From the NCBI GenBank assembly GCA_001899005.1, contig MKUW01000019.1, positions 299,212 to 363,211 on the forward strand: a stretch of 64,000 bases of DNA, written 5' to 3'. The translations under genes were made by a program, and so were the position numbers. Numbering within the stretch: position 1 is the stretch's first letter; each line of letters starts with the position of its first letter. The notes below the pieces were generated by a model. That model was not told the DNA's origin, did no database searches, and saw only the letters and a list, made by a program, of their open reading frames with translations. The DNA is from Chloroflexi bacterium 44-23. Its GTDB lineage: Bacteria > Chloroflexota > Anaerolineae > Anaerolineales > Anaerolineaceae. Of the stretch, positions 28,718-37,899 are shown one piece after another.

Positions 28718-29068
28718 TCAATCCTGTGATGGATATTCAATAACCAATCCAATTGCTTTGGCAATTTGATTCATTTCCACATGCGTTATTTCACCAATTT
28801 TTCGTATAAAACGAGTTGTTGATACTGATCGGATCTGAAAGGTATCGGCGGCAGAGTTCTTGCCAAGCCCATTAAATGCACTCGGGCGCACTTTGACCAT
28901 CCAAGCAGCCTGTTTATAATTTTCCTTCCAATCAGTTAATGGAATAACTACCCGCAGAGGTAAAATGCCGATGAAATCGCTACTTACAATAGCAACAGGT
29001 CGTACTTTCTTAATTTCTGCTCCGATAGTTGGGTCAAGATTAATTAACCAGACTTCGCCCCTAAGCAT
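28718..29068 (-). CDS. mazF: MazF/PemK-type toxin (endoribonuclease)
   Basis: The 116-residue protein has the PemK/MazF fold signature: MLRGEVWLINLDPTIGAEIKK at the N-terminus (RGEVW plus the P-x-x-G-E/A-x-x-K loop), RPVAIVSSD, VVIPLTDW and a C-terminal IRSVSTTRFIRKIGEI. These match the catalytic Arg and Thr regions of MazF mRNA interferases. It overlaps the upstream antitoxin gene by 8 bases, the usual order for this class. The toxin would cleave mRNA when the labile antitoxin is lost. Confidence 0.92.
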   Translation of the reverse strand: MLRGEVWLINLDPTIGAEIKKVRPVAIVSSDFIGILPLRVVIPLTDWKENYKQAAWMVKVRPSAFNGLGKNSAADTFQIRSVSTTRFIRKIGEITHVEMNQIAKAIGLVIEYPSQD

Positions 29069-29306
29069 TAATTATATCCTCTCCGTCAAGTTCAGTCATG
29101 GCCTTCAATTCCTCGTCATTTGCATATTCGTCGAAGAGCTGTTCAGCAGCTAGGCGCATTTCCGCATACGTATGTTGGCGCATTTGTATGGAGAGAAATT
29201 CCCGCACCAGTTCTGAGAAAGAAATTCCCAAATCCTCGGCAATTTTATCCAATTTGCCTCGTTGTTTCTTGTCAAGCAATATTTGTGTGCGTATGTAATC
29301 TGACAT
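29061..29306 (-). CDS. MazE-like antitoxin (ribbon-helix-helix type)
   Basis: This 81-residue protein has an N-terminal DNA-binding region (YIRTQILLDKKQRGKLDKIA followed by DLGISFSELVREFL), a ribbon-helix-helix pattern. An acidic C-terminal tail (YANDEELKAMTELDGEDI) would wrap the toxin. Its stop overlaps the start of the toxin gene. It lies behind its own strong promoter with a nearby palindrome, consistent with autorepression of the toxin-antitoxin operon. Confidence 0.85.
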   Translation of the reverse strand: MSDYIRTQILLDKKQRGKLDKIAEDLGISFSELVREFLSIQMRQHTYAEMRLAAEQLFDEYANDEELKAMTELDGEDIINA

Positions 29307-29330
29307 AAATGCCTCACTTTTTCACATGTT

Positions 29331-29359
29331 ATTATACATATGATTTGATGTATGGTCAA
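29331..29359 (-). promoter_or_regulatory. Promoter of the toxin-antitoxin operon
   Basis: On the minus strand, TTGACC (29354-29359) and TATAAT (29331-29336) are separated by exactly 17 bases. The antitoxin start is 24 bases downstream of the -10 box. Confidence 0.8.
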
Positions 29360-29364
29360 TATTC

Positions 29365-29377
29365 ATACACAGTGTAT
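29365..29377. promoter_or_regulatory. Possible antitoxin operator palindrome
   Basis: ATACAC-A-GTGTAT is a perfect 6-bp inverted repeat with one central base, just upstream of the -35 box. Related ACATA/TATGT half-sites lie within the promoter spacer. Binding by the ribbon-helix-helix antitoxin is inferred from position only. Confidence 0.45.
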
Positions 29378-30017
29378 AAATATGGCGCTAAAGAGGTTTA
29401 TCGTTAAGTTAATTTAGGTAAACCCACATTTCCAAATTTGAATCATTTTAAAAAAGTAAAAAAATCTCAGTTTCAATAAGTATTTTCTTGACTACAATGA
29501 TAGCCTTTGTGCGAAAATCCAATGTGGAATTTGCAGTTTCTATAAAAACAAAAAAATGATAATTATCGGAAGAAAAAACCCCCATTTCAATTTGCCCTAA
29601 TCTGATACCTGCTATGGTCAAAATGGTGGCAAAATCGAGATATTTGAGTCGAAATTTGTGATTTTTGACTCAAAATGATGTTTGTAGCATCTGTTTGGGA
29701 GTATTTGTTTTTATCACAGGTAATTGAAAATCCTCTTGCCTAATGTTATTTCTAGAAACAATTAAACGGAGTTTTATTTAAGATATCTAATCTAATTTTA
29801 ATGTAATAAAAGACGATTCAATTTACCCTGGGTATTGGATAGGGGGTCAGATGGAGCGATGAATAAATTATTTGCCCTATATATAGGGGTGTTAATGTTT
29901 AAAAACTCTGGGCTTTGAAATTTAGTCGATAACTATTTTCAGATTCGATAACAAGGAAGATGACTGCGTTGACTTTTTGGGGAACGACTGTCATAATCTG
30001 CAGATGGAGTATTCAGG
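29378..30017. other. AT-rich intergenic region without a gene
   Basis: About 640 bases are very AT-rich and contain no supported ORF. They include the second copy of the repeat that also precedes the toxin gene (29537-29592) and an inverted repeat ATTTGAGTC / GACTCAAAAT at about 29641-29676. Composition is lower in GC than the neighbouring genes, as often seen around acquired modules. Confidence 0.5.
29537..29592. repeat. Diverged direct repeat flanking the toxin-antitoxin module, copy 2
   Basis: It matches copy 1 at 28598-28655 in TTTCTATAAAAA, TGATAAT-ATCG and the terminal TTTCAAT, with substitutions between. See that entry. Confidence 0.55.
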
Positions 30018-30746
30018 TTGAAATTTGAGATTTTTTCTGCAATAATTGGATTGGGTGCCACACTGGGTATGTGGCGAATTTACCAATCCGTGCCTGAAGA
30101 GGAACGCCTGCCGGCAGCCAAATCTGCTTTGTGGGTGTTGGCCGGGGCATTCGGAGGCAGTAGACTGGGTTTCTTTCTGTGGCAGCCAGCCTACTTGACC
30201 GATAGCGGATGGAAGGCCATTCAATTTTGGGAGGGTGGTTTTGTCTGGCCGGGAGCAGTCGTAGGTGCTATATTTGCATCAATACTGATTGCATTGATTC
30301 GGCGGAAGGATGTGCGTCTGTTGCTTGACCAGCTATCCCCCTTACTTCCTCCCGTCGCCATCATGACCTGGCTGGCTTGCATCCCTGCCGGATGTGGGTA
30401 TGGAAGTCGACTGCCGGTGAATATTACCTGGTTGACGGTAATTGATGAACGTGGCGTGTATGCCAGCCGATTCCCAAACCAAATTGTGGCTGCACTGTTT
30501 CTTTTCTTTATATTTTATGTTTTTGAGCGATCTTTTACGACAAACAGAATTGGATTGCGGTCAGGGCTGACCTGGTTGTTGTTTTGTTTGCATACGCTCC
30601 TTTTTTCTTTGTTTCGGGCGGATATACGTCCTGGGTGGAAGAATTTGCCGGTCGATGTATGGATGGTATTGGGCTTTCTGCTGGTTGCGATGATCTATAT
30701 GATTTTCATTCTGAAACCGAGAATTGAGAACGTAGCAAGTTCCTGA
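30018..30746 (+). CDS. Lgt-like (prolipoprotein diacylglyceryl transferase family) membrane protein, divergent
   Basis: The 242-residue protein has about six to seven membrane helices. Its order of motifs recalls Lgt: GAFGGSRLGFFLWQ, then FWEGGFVWPGAVVGAIFAS (the Lgt GG-x-x-W/G-G segment), then CIPAGCGYGSRLPVN and SRFPNQIVAALFLF, in place of the canonical G-R-x-x-N-F-x-N and HPxQLYE. Several residues considered essential in E. coli Lgt are therefore missing or shifted. It may be a paralogue with another acyl-transfer role; a standard lgt would be expected elsewhere. TTG 30018 is used as start because GGAG lies 9 bases upstream and no in-frame ATG is suitable. Confidence 0.7.
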   Translation: MKFEIFSAIIGLGATLGMWRIYQSVPEEERLPAAKSALWVLAGAFGGSRLGFFLWQPAYLTDSGWKAIQFWEGGFVWPGAVVGAIFASILIALIRRKDVRLLLDQLSPLLPPVAIMTWLACIPAGCGYGSRLPVNITWLTVIDERGVYASRFPNQIVAALFLFFIFYVFERSFTTNRIGLRSGLTWLLFCLHTLLFSLFRADIRPGWKNLPVDVWMVLGFLLVAMIYMIFILKPRIENVASS

Positions 30747-30946
30747 TTACAGATATAATCACATAGAGTAGATCGTGATCGGAAAGAAGTCAAATCAAAC
30801 ATGGAGAGAAGTGAGTTTTGAGTCTTTCGAATAAAATGGATCAAACAAACAGAATTCAGGACGGTTTGATTGCATCCAGTGATTGTTATTGCTAAGCAGT
30901 AGATCTAGAAAACGGGTTTTCTTTTCGGAGGATTACCAATCGGATT

Positions 30947-31816
30947 ATGAAATGTAAACTGGCATTATCACAAATGAATACGGTTCTAGGTGACGTAGCA
31001 GCCAATCTTGAGACCCATCTGAAAATCATCGAGCAGGCCTGTGCTCAGCAGGCGGATTTGCTGATTTTTCCGGAGCTTTCTTTAACCGGTTACTTTCTGC
31101 AGGATCTGGTTCCGACGGTTGCCCTCCGCCCATATGCAGGCGACCCGATTTTTAATCAATTGCTGCAAGCCAGCCGGCGCATTGACCTGGTGGTGGGGTT
31201 TGTGCAGGAGGATGAGCGCAATCGCTTTTTTATTGCTTCAGCTTATCTTTCAGGAGGTGAGCTTGTCCACATTCACCAAAAAATTTACCTGCCCACCTAC
31301 AGCGTTTTTGATGAAGGGCGCTTTTTTGCCGGGGGTGACCGGGTGAGTGCGTTTGATACTCGCTTTGGTCGCGTGGGAGTATTGGTTTGCGAGGATTTCT
31401 GGCATGCATCGCTGCCCTATTTATTGTGGCAGGATGGTGCTGATCTGATGATTTTTTCTTCTGCCTCACCAGGCCGTGGACTAACCAAAGAACCACAGCT
31501 GGATTCTGCCCGCTGGGTTGATCATATCAACCGCGCTTACGCCAGTCTTTTCACTACTTTTGTTGCCCATACCAATCGGGTTGGTTTTGAAGACGGAATG
31601 AACTTTTGGGGTGGGGCAATGGTTTACGACCCCAATGGCAATGTGCTGGCACGTGCTCCCCAACATGAAGAGGCATTGCTGTTTTGTGAAATCGATTTAA
31701 ACCAGCTGCATCGTACAAGGGCACGCTTGCCGTTATTACGTGATGAACGTACTGCAATGGTGCAGAGGGAATTAACTCGCATTCTCAGTAATGGCAGCCA
31801 ACCGGCAGGGCGTTAA
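30947..31816 (+). CDS. Nitrilase-superfamily amidohydrolase, likely glutaminase partner of NadE
   Basis: This 289-residue protein has the Glu-Lys-Cys triad of carbon-nitrogen hydrolases: Glu in IFPELSLTGYFLQD (about residue 48), Lys in HIHQKIYLPTY (about residue 114) and Cys in GVLVCEDFWH (about residue 148). In glutamine-dependent NAD synthetases this domain is fused to NadE. Here it is a separate gene ending 10 bases before nadE, so the two probably form a split enzyme that supplies ammonia from glutamine. A stand-alone amidase of other specificity remains possible. The sequence before ATG 30947 contains GGAGGATT at some distance. Confidence 0.87.
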   Translation: MKCKLALSQMNTVLGDVAANLETHLKIIEQACAQQADLLIFPELSLTGYFLQDLVPTVALRPYAGDPIFNQLLQASRRIDLVVGFVQEDERNRFFIASAYLSGGELVHIHQKIYLPTYSVFDEGRFFAGGDRVSAFDTRFGRVGVLVCEDFWHASLPYLLWQDGADLMIFSSASPGRGLTKEPQLDSARWVDHINRAYASLFTTFVAHTNRVGFEDGMNFWGGAMVYDPNGNVLARAPQHEEALLFCEIDLNQLHRTRARLPLLRDERTAMVQRELTRILSNGSQPAGR

Positions 31817-31826
31817 GTGAGGGAAA

Positions 31827-32648
31827 ATGACAGATTTAAGTATTAATACCGAACTGGCAACCAAAATATTATCTGATTTCATTAACAGTGAAATTATCCG
31901 TACAGGATATAAGAAAGCTGTCCTTGGGATTTCAGGCGGCCTTGATTCAGCACTAGTGTGTGTGTTGGCTGCCAGAGCGCTCGGTCCAAAAAATGTACTG
32001 GCTATCCGGATGCCATATCGTACTTCTTCACAAGATTCGCTTGACGATGCCGATAAAATTATCGAATTGAGTGGTGTAGAAAGTCTCACTTTTCCAATTA
32101 CCGCCATGGCCGATGCCCTGATTGAATCCACTCCGGATATGGATACAACCCGCAAAGGCAATATCATGGCACGTATGCGCATGATTGTCTTGTATGATCA
32201 ATCGGCCGCTTTTGGTGGCCTGGTAGTGGGTACCGGTAATAAAACTGAAATTCTGCTGGGATATACCACTTTGTATGGTGATTCTGCCTGCGCACTCAAC
32301 CCGTTAGGCGACCTGTACAAAACACAGGTGCGCCAATTAGCTAACGAATTAGGTATACCGCCAGCGATTGTAAACAAACCACCCTCTGCTGATTTATGGG
32401 CCGGCCAAACAGATGAGGGCGACCTTGGATTTACCTATGCAGAGGTTGATCAGCTGCTTTATTTATTGGTGGATGAACGTTACTCACCTCAGGAATGCAT
32501 CGCGGCCGGATTCAAGGAAGAATTTGTGAAGGAAGTCATGCGGCGTGTGCAACGTAATCATTTCAAGCGCGTCATGCCGCCAATCTGCAAGTTGAATAAT
32601 CGCACCATTGGATACGATTTCCTGTATATGCGTGATTGGGGAACTTAA
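31827..32648 (+). CDS. nadE: NAD(+) synthetase (ammonia-dependent domain)
   Basis: The 273-residue protein has the N-type ATP pyrophosphatase P-loop GISGGLDSALVCVL at about residue 34, the MPYRTSSQDSLDDA segment, VVGTGNKTEILLGYTTLYGD (the conserved NKTE and YGD motifs) and KPPSADLWAGQTDEGDLGF. It converts deamido-NAD, ATP and ammonia to NAD. The length matches bacterial ammonia-dependent NadE. The nitrilase-like gene immediately upstream probably provides glutaminase activity. The next gene is convergent and ends only 1 base away. Confidence 0.95.
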   Translation: MTDLSINTELATKILSDFINSEIIRTGYKKAVLGISGGLDSALVCVLAARALGPKNVLAIRMPYRTSSQDSLDDADKIIELSGVESLTFPITAMADALIESTPDMDTTRKGNIMARMRMIVLYDQSAAFGGLVVGTGNKTEILLGYTTLYGDSACALNPLGDLYKTQVRQLANELGIPPAIVNKPPSADLWAGQTDEGDLGFTYAEVDQLLYLLVDERYSPQECIAAGFKEEFVKEVMRRVQRNHFKRVMPPICKLNNRTIGYDFLYMRDWGT

Positions 32649-32649
32649 C

Positions 32650-34209
32650 CTAATTTTGTTCGAGCAGATAATAATCAAAGACATTACCTTCAATTTTAAC
32701 CGGCAGGTGGGGTGATGCAACCGTATACCAGGCAGCCTGACCATTCATCAATTGTACTTTCCATGTTTCAAACTCACCGGCAGGAACTTTGATCGTCTCT
32801 TTAGAACTTTGGATTAAGAAATTTGATTTTAGAACAGGCCCATTATCCTGTGTTTTTTCACGCCATCCGAAAGGGTCCAAATAAGAAGTCATCCATGTAT
32901 TTTGGGTCTCAAAGGCCAGACCCATTAAACGAAATGGCCATTCTTCTGTGACGAGAATATTTGAGGAAAAATCGAATTGATCTTCAAATCCACGGGAATT
33001 GGTCACAATTATTCGGGATTTATCGTTAAATGGATTTATTTCCCATTGATTGCTAAAAGTTTCGGTCTTATCAATTTGTTTCAGGGAAATTATGGCGAGA
33101 TCGGTCATATTCCATTGTGCATTCATTGCGGTTGAACCAGCCATTGAAGAAAAATAGCTATTGCCTGCTTGTACTTCAAATGCTCCGCTGGAGCGTTGGC
33201 AAACAAGTTGAATTACCTCAACACCGGAAGAGATTTGGCAGCTTCCCGAGCCGATAACTTCATCCCCTTTATGCCTTAATTCATAGCGAAGATTTATGTG
33301 ACCAGGCATATGATCTGATGACAGAGGTAAATAATTAATTGGACTGCTATTCATGACTTCCAGGACGGCAAAGATCATAAAAATAGAAGTTGCGACAATG
33401 ATCGGCCACCAGTTTGCAATACGGTTATTGGTCGTTGAGATCTCTACAACCTTTGCTTCCGGTTCGGGCCTCGGAGTTAATCGGATCAGGAGCATCAAAC
33501 CTGAAACCAGCAAAAAAGCTCCGAATATTGCTGCTTGAAGAGAGGGAAAAGGGAGGTGATTGCCGGGGAATATACCGGTTTGAATTAAAACAATAACAGA
33601 AAACAAATTATTGGCGAAATGAACCACCATACTGGCAACAATTGAACGGGTTCGCCAGTAGGTGAAACCTAAAATCAGTGTAATCGGCAAAAGACCGGCA
33701 AACCCCTGAAATCGTAAGTGAAATAAAGCAAACAACAAGCCGGCAACAAGAACTGCTTTAATCGGAGAGAAATATTTTTCGTAAGAACTCTGAATGACAC
33801 CCCGAAAAACGAACTCCTCACAAATTGGAGCAGCAATCGCCAGCCCCACAAAAATCAAGCCTGCTTGCAGCACATTCGTTGGGACCATTCCTGGAATCGC
33901 CGGGATTTGATAACCAGTGATTTGTATTGCTAAAATTTCGATCATACTGTCCAATAACCAGGCACCCATTCCTAATAAAAAGCTGACAAGGAGGATAAAA
34001 TTGCTGATTTTGCGGAATTTTATACTTTGTGGAATATTAATTTTTTCCCGTTTTAATAAATACCAGGCTGGAAGGAAGATCAGAACCCCTTCGGTTAGCA
34101 ATAAACCAATTGAAAAATTGATTGATTGCAGCCAGAAACCGAGAGTAATGACAAGCAACATACAAATCAGGTAGAGGATATTCGCTTTTTTGATGGTTAA
34201 ATATTGCAT
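32650..34209 (-). CDS. CPBP-family intramembrane metalloprotease with extra C-terminal domain
   Basis: The 519-residue protein has N-terminal membrane helices and then the CPBP/Abi motifs: EEFVFRGVIQSSYEK (EExxxR), FALFHLRFQG (FxxxH) and HFANNLFSV (HxxxN). These lie at about residues 130-225 and form the glutamate/histidine site of the prenyl-protease-like family. After another helix (about residue 270) comes a roughly 240-residue extracytoplasmic beta-rich domain without a recognisable signature, which is unusual because most CPBP proteins end after the membrane part. The 3' end abuts nadE, and the gene is transcribed toward it. Substrate unknown. Confidence 0.85.
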   Translation of the reverse strand: MQYLTIKKANILYLICMLLVITLGFWLQSINFSIGLLLTEGVLIFLPAWYLLKREKINIPQSIKFRKISNFILLVSFLLGMGAWLLDSMIEILAIQITGYQIPAIPGMVPTNVLQAGLIFVGLAIAAPICEEFVFRGVIQSSYEKYFSPIKAVLVAGLLFALFHLRFQGFAGLLPITLILGFTYWRTRSIVASMVVHFANNLFSVIVLIQTGIFPGNHLPFPSLQAAIFGAFLLVSGLMLLIRLTPRPEPEAKVVEISTTNNRIANWWPIIVATSIFMIFAVLEVMNSSPINYLPLSSDHMPGHINLRYELRHKGDEVIGSGSCQISSGVEVIQLVCQRSSGAFEVQAGNSYFSSMAGSTAMNAQWNMTDLAIISLKQIDKTETFSNQWEINPFNDKSRIIVTNSRGFEDQFDFSSNILVTEEWPFRLMGLAFETQNTWMTSYLDPFGWREKTQDNGPVLKSNFLIQSSKETIKVPAGEFETWKVQLMNGQAAWYTVASPHLPVKIEGNVFDYYLLEQN

Positions 34210-34275
34210 GAATTTACCTTTGGGAGCGTTGAAACCGGGTGACCTAATCGTGGGTTGGGAACAAAACGAATACTT

Positions 34276-37200
34276 CTATTCCTTTCCGATTATGGGCAGA
34301 TAGGAATAAAAGTTTTGAATTACAGTGGTTGTCAACGTTAAACTATGCTGTAATTCGGGGTTGTTGACTGAAGTAAGAATCAGAGTTACACGATCCTGTT
34401 GGTCGATGACTGCATCAGGTGGGATAGTTACCTGCACCTGAAGTGAGCCGGTTTCCAGAAAACCCAGATTTTCGATGAAACCTGGATTTGTAGTTGTGTT
34501 CCAATCGGAAGGGGATAGAGTTACGTGATACGAATCAAGCGAACCATTATTCGCAATGTGAATACGATATTCGACCTGGGTGCCCGCTTCGCCATTTTTA
34601 TCTGCTAAATCTGCGTTGATTGTAAAGCTGTAATTTTCCTGGCAGTAGCGGACTGAAAAATCATCAATGAACCAACCTTCACTGCCATTGCTGCTGTCAG
34701 TACCCAAACGGTAGCGAAAGGAAGCTGTTTCACCAGCAATTTGGCTTAAATCGATTACACTTTTCTGCCAGCTTTCCGTACCACACCATCCCGACTTACC
34801 TCCCAGTGGGTTGGAATATCTGGAGGCGATCAGCCCATCGTAGCCATAAGTGCTGGCGGGAAACCACTCTTGTGGCACCTGCGTCCAGCCTGGGCTGCTA
34901 TTGGAGCTATATTCGAGAATCCCGGCATCCAGGCAGCCACTGGTGTCACTTTCCAGATTGCGCCACTGCCAGAATTGGAGGGAGGGGGTTTTGGCAGCGT
35001 TTGGAATTAACAGCACAGGACTTGCCAGCAATTGGTCGCTGACAATACTTGGGGCATTGGCATGAAAAGATTGTATGAGCGAGCGAAAACGGTCTGTGCT
35101 TAACCCCCAGGTGCTGCTCGTCCAATCCTCACTGGGCGCCTCAAAGTCGTTCTGATATAGCGTTCGGGTTAGTTCGGCAGATTGACAATCACCCGTCAAA
35201 GAGAAGGTATAAAAGCCATTGCCGGACGAAAAATTGCTTTGACCGCAACCATTATTGGCACTGACTCGCCAGTAATACGCAGTGCTGCTATCCAATGCTG
35301 AGGTGGGGGTGTAGGTTGCAGTGCTCAGATTTGGTTCATCGATAATGATGTTGGTAAATTCACTATCGCGTGCTAATTGAAAATGATAACTGCCGGCCTG
35401 CTCAACAGACTGCCAGGTAAAGGATAGGTCTAATGGATATGGGCTTCCTTCCAGAGAAGGGGAAAACAAGGTCGGGACAACCGGCACAGCATTGCTGATA
35501 CCCAGCTTAAAAGGAAGGTCGTGCTGTAGACTGGCACTTGTGCCTTGTAAGGTAATGTCGTACAAGCCGGGGGCAGCAACTGGTTCAGCTACGATTGTCA
35601 TGTCTGCATGCGTATCGGGCAGCGCAGGATTGGGATTGAAATCGAAGCTGGTGTGGGATGGCAGGCCGACCAATCCAAGTGTGACCGGGGTGAGGTAGCC
35701 TTCTATACTGGTCACTTCCACTGGCGATTGAACGGTTTCTCCCGTACAAACGTTCATATCGGTTTCTTGCATTTGCAGTTCAAAATCGGAACTGGGTGGG
35801 CCAAGCCAGATTTGTGTGCTGGGATCGCCGAGAATATTGTAGCTCTCAAAGTAATATTGGCCGTAAGAAGGATAATTATCACGGACTTTGTTCAGGCCAT
35901 CATAGACGGGATTTGCGATCCTTGGCGCGAAAGCAGGTATGGCGAAAAAGGAATCGTAGAAAACGCGTTCGAGAATGTCGTCAGTTTCCCAAAAGCTGTT
36001 ATCAGCAGAACCTAAAAATACAATTGCCCCTTTTTGCTCCTGACGAATCCAGGTCTCACCGAAGGCTTCCGTTAATGAGTCGTTTCCGAAATCACCGGTC
36101 AGGCAGGCGAAACTGGTTATCAGAGAAAACACATTGTTGTTGGAAAGTGCGCGGACAGTAGCGCTTGTAATATTGATATTGCCATCCCCCCACCGATCTG
36201 TGGATCCATGTCCGGAGTACGTCACAAACACGCGCTGATTGTCGATAGAATTGATGATATTCGATGATGTTGCGCTATTGCTGACACAATAAAGCTGATC
36301 GCCGCCGGATTGGGGGTTGTTCGGAAAGCTGCCGCTATAGCCAAACGGCAGCCCATAGGAATTTATCACATAATTATGGGTATTTTCGGCTGTAAGATAA
36401 TGACCGCTGTCACAGCTGGCTATAAAGGATGCTTTCTTGACCCAGGCTTGACGGCCATCCAAGTCGGCGTACGCGATCGTCTTATTGATGATGTTGTTGA
36501 GTTGCTGGATATCGCGCACGGAAAAGCGCCCATAAAAAATATCCGGGTCGTAATCAGTGCTGCCATTCATGGTAGCGTAATAGAGATCTGTCTTCTTTGC
36601 GATTTGCATGGTGCCTTTATCAGCTTTTGACCAGGCCGGGATCAAATTGCTGTCTCCAACCAGCAAGAGATAAGAAGGCGGGGTTTTCCAAGTATCATAG
36701 GCATTTTGAATATAGCTCTTGATGCCGGTTAAGCTGGAAGAGCCAACCTCAGACAGACTCGCCACTGTCACCTGGTAGCCCTGATTCTGCTTAAAATTTA
36801 CAAACGGGGCCAGAGCGTTGATAAAGCTGTCCGGACTGATGATCAAATATCCAATCGGGGCTGATGGCGCTTTATCTACGGCCAGATTGTCTTGAGATCT
36901 TATCAATTCGTCATCCTGGAGGGCATCGAAGGAGGGATCTGCCAGGCGGGCTGATCGTTGCATCTCGGCCAATGTGGGTGCCTGCCAGGAAAGGCGTAGT
37001 TTCAAGCTTTGCAGAAGCTGGATTTTACCTTCGTGGGGATCATAACGCACGGGATGAATTTGGATCGGTTGAATGTGATGATTGCGCTGCTGGTAGCTGC
37101 TTCCCAAGTAGGTTGTTTGCACAGGCAGCCAACCTTGGTTTTGGTAGGCAATAGGATCAGGCTCAACCCAGGGTGGTGTGTAATCCGTTTTTGGCATAAG

Positions 37201-37650
37201 GGGCTGTGAGGGAAGCATGATCGTGGGCAGACTCACTGCTGCTAAATCAACTTCCCGCGACGAACTTTCCAGAACCTCAAACCGGGTTGGGCTGGAGGAA
37301 GGAATTTCAGCTTTGAGCGTATAAAGTGGTAAATCCGGGCGACCTTGAGGTGCACTATGACCGTATTGTTCCAGAAACAAACGTGTAAAATTCCCATGAG
37401 GGCTGCTGTATGTTTCTGCCCAAATACCCGCAAAAGTGATCTCAATTTCAATCGTTGTATTGGAGACATATGTGGTTGTAAAAGCGGTTTGAAATGTTCC
37501 ATCGGATTCCTGCGCTGAAAACCAGATTGGATCCCCTGGTTTGGTCTGTGCAGCACCAGTATCCCTGGCGGAAACACTGACCGGCTTAACCGTACCGGTG
37601 GAAGCCAGTAGGATGCACAAGAGAAAAAGAAGGATTACACATTTTTTCAT
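34276..37650 (-). CDS. Secreted gingipain-like cysteine peptidase (C25 family)
   Basis: This 1124-residue protein starts at 37650 with a signal peptide (MKKCVILLFLLCILLASTG). A prodomain-like region is followed by a caspase-fold C25 domain (about residues 260-620). Its catalytic His is in TYSGHGSTDRWG and its Cys in ITSFACLTGDFGND; PSYLLLVGDSNLIPAW is a further family mark. The remainder is a beta-sandwich, a fibronectin-like segment (SSTAYYWRVSANNGCGQ), an MAM-like domain and a final CARDB-like stretch. It ends FYSYLPIIGKE, similar to the tails of the subtilase and nuclease. It would digest extracellular protein. An upstream start at 37707 lacks signal character and is rejected. Confidence 0.9.
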   Translation of the reverse strand: MKKCVILLFLLCILLASTGTVKPVSVSARDTGAAQTKPGDPIWFSAQESDGTFQTAFTTTYVSNTTIEIEITFAGIWAETYSSPHGNFTRLFLEQYGHSAPQGRPDLPLYTLKAEIPSSSPTRFEVLESSSREVDLAAVSLPTIMLPSQPLMPKTDYTPPWVEPDPIAYQNQGWLPVQTTYLGSSYQQRNHHIQPIQIHPVRYDPHEGKIQLLQSLKLRLSWQAPTLAEMQRSARLADPSFDALQDDELIRSQDNLAVDKAPSAPIGYLIISPDSFINALAPFVNFKQNQGYQVTVASLSEVGSSSLTGIKSYIQNAYDTWKTPPSYLLLVGDSNLIPAWSKADKGTMQIAKKTDLYYATMNGSTDYDPDIFYGRFSVRDIQQLNNIINKTIAYADLDGRQAWVKKASFIASCDSGHYLTAENTHNYVINSYGLPFGYSGSFPNNPQSGGDQLYCVSNSATSSNIINSIDNQRVFVTYSGHGSTDRWGDGNINITSATVRALSNNNVFSLITSFACLTGDFGNDSLTEAFGETWIRQEQKGAIVFLGSADNSFWETDDILERVFYDSFFAIPAFAPRIANPVYDGLNKVRDNYPSYGQYYFESYNILGDPSTQIWLGPPSSDFELQMQETDMNVCTGETVQSPVEVTSIEGYLTPVTLGLVGLPSHTSFDFNPNPALPDTHADMTIVAEPVAAPGLYDITLQGTSASLQHDLPFKLGISNAVPVVPTLFSPSLEGSPYPLDLSFTWQSVEQAGSYHFQLARDSEFTNIIIDEPNLSTATYTPTSALDSSTAYYWRVSANNGCGQSNFSSGNGFYTFSLTGDCQSAELTRTLYQNDFEAPSEDWTSSTWGLSTDRFRSLIQSFHANAPSIVSDQLLASPVLLIPNAAKTPSLQFWQWRNLESDTSGCLDAGILEYSSNSSPGWTQVPQEWFPASTYGYDGLIASRYSNPLGGKSGWCGTESWQKSVIDLSQIAGETASFRYRLGTDSSNGSEGWFIDDFSVRYCQENYSFTINADLADKNGEAGTQVEYRIHIANNGSLDSYHVTLSPSDWNTTTNPGFIENLGFLETGSLQVQVTIPPDAVIDQQDRVTLILTSVNNPELQHSLTLTTTVIQNFYSYLPIIGKE

Positions 37651-37899
37651 GAGGATTGGCAGAAAATGGAGGTTTTCAGATGAGAATCTGTTTATTAATT
37701 TTAGCATATAGTCTCATAAAAGTTTCGGCAGAGAGGTTAATTTACTGCTTAAGAACATACATTTTCCCTGAACATTTTCAGGGTGTCAAATCCGCTGAAC
37801 AATAACAGAGCATACATTTCTCCTTGCCTTATTCCTGGCCAGAGACTATACTGGGGATTAGAGAAAATACCCGCCTACATGGTGGTTTTGAGAAGGAAA

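Noticed and set aside
28131..30017. Genomic island with an integrase
   Set aside because: Only a toxin-antitoxin pair and AT-rich DNA are present; no integrase, att site pair or tRNA target is visible.
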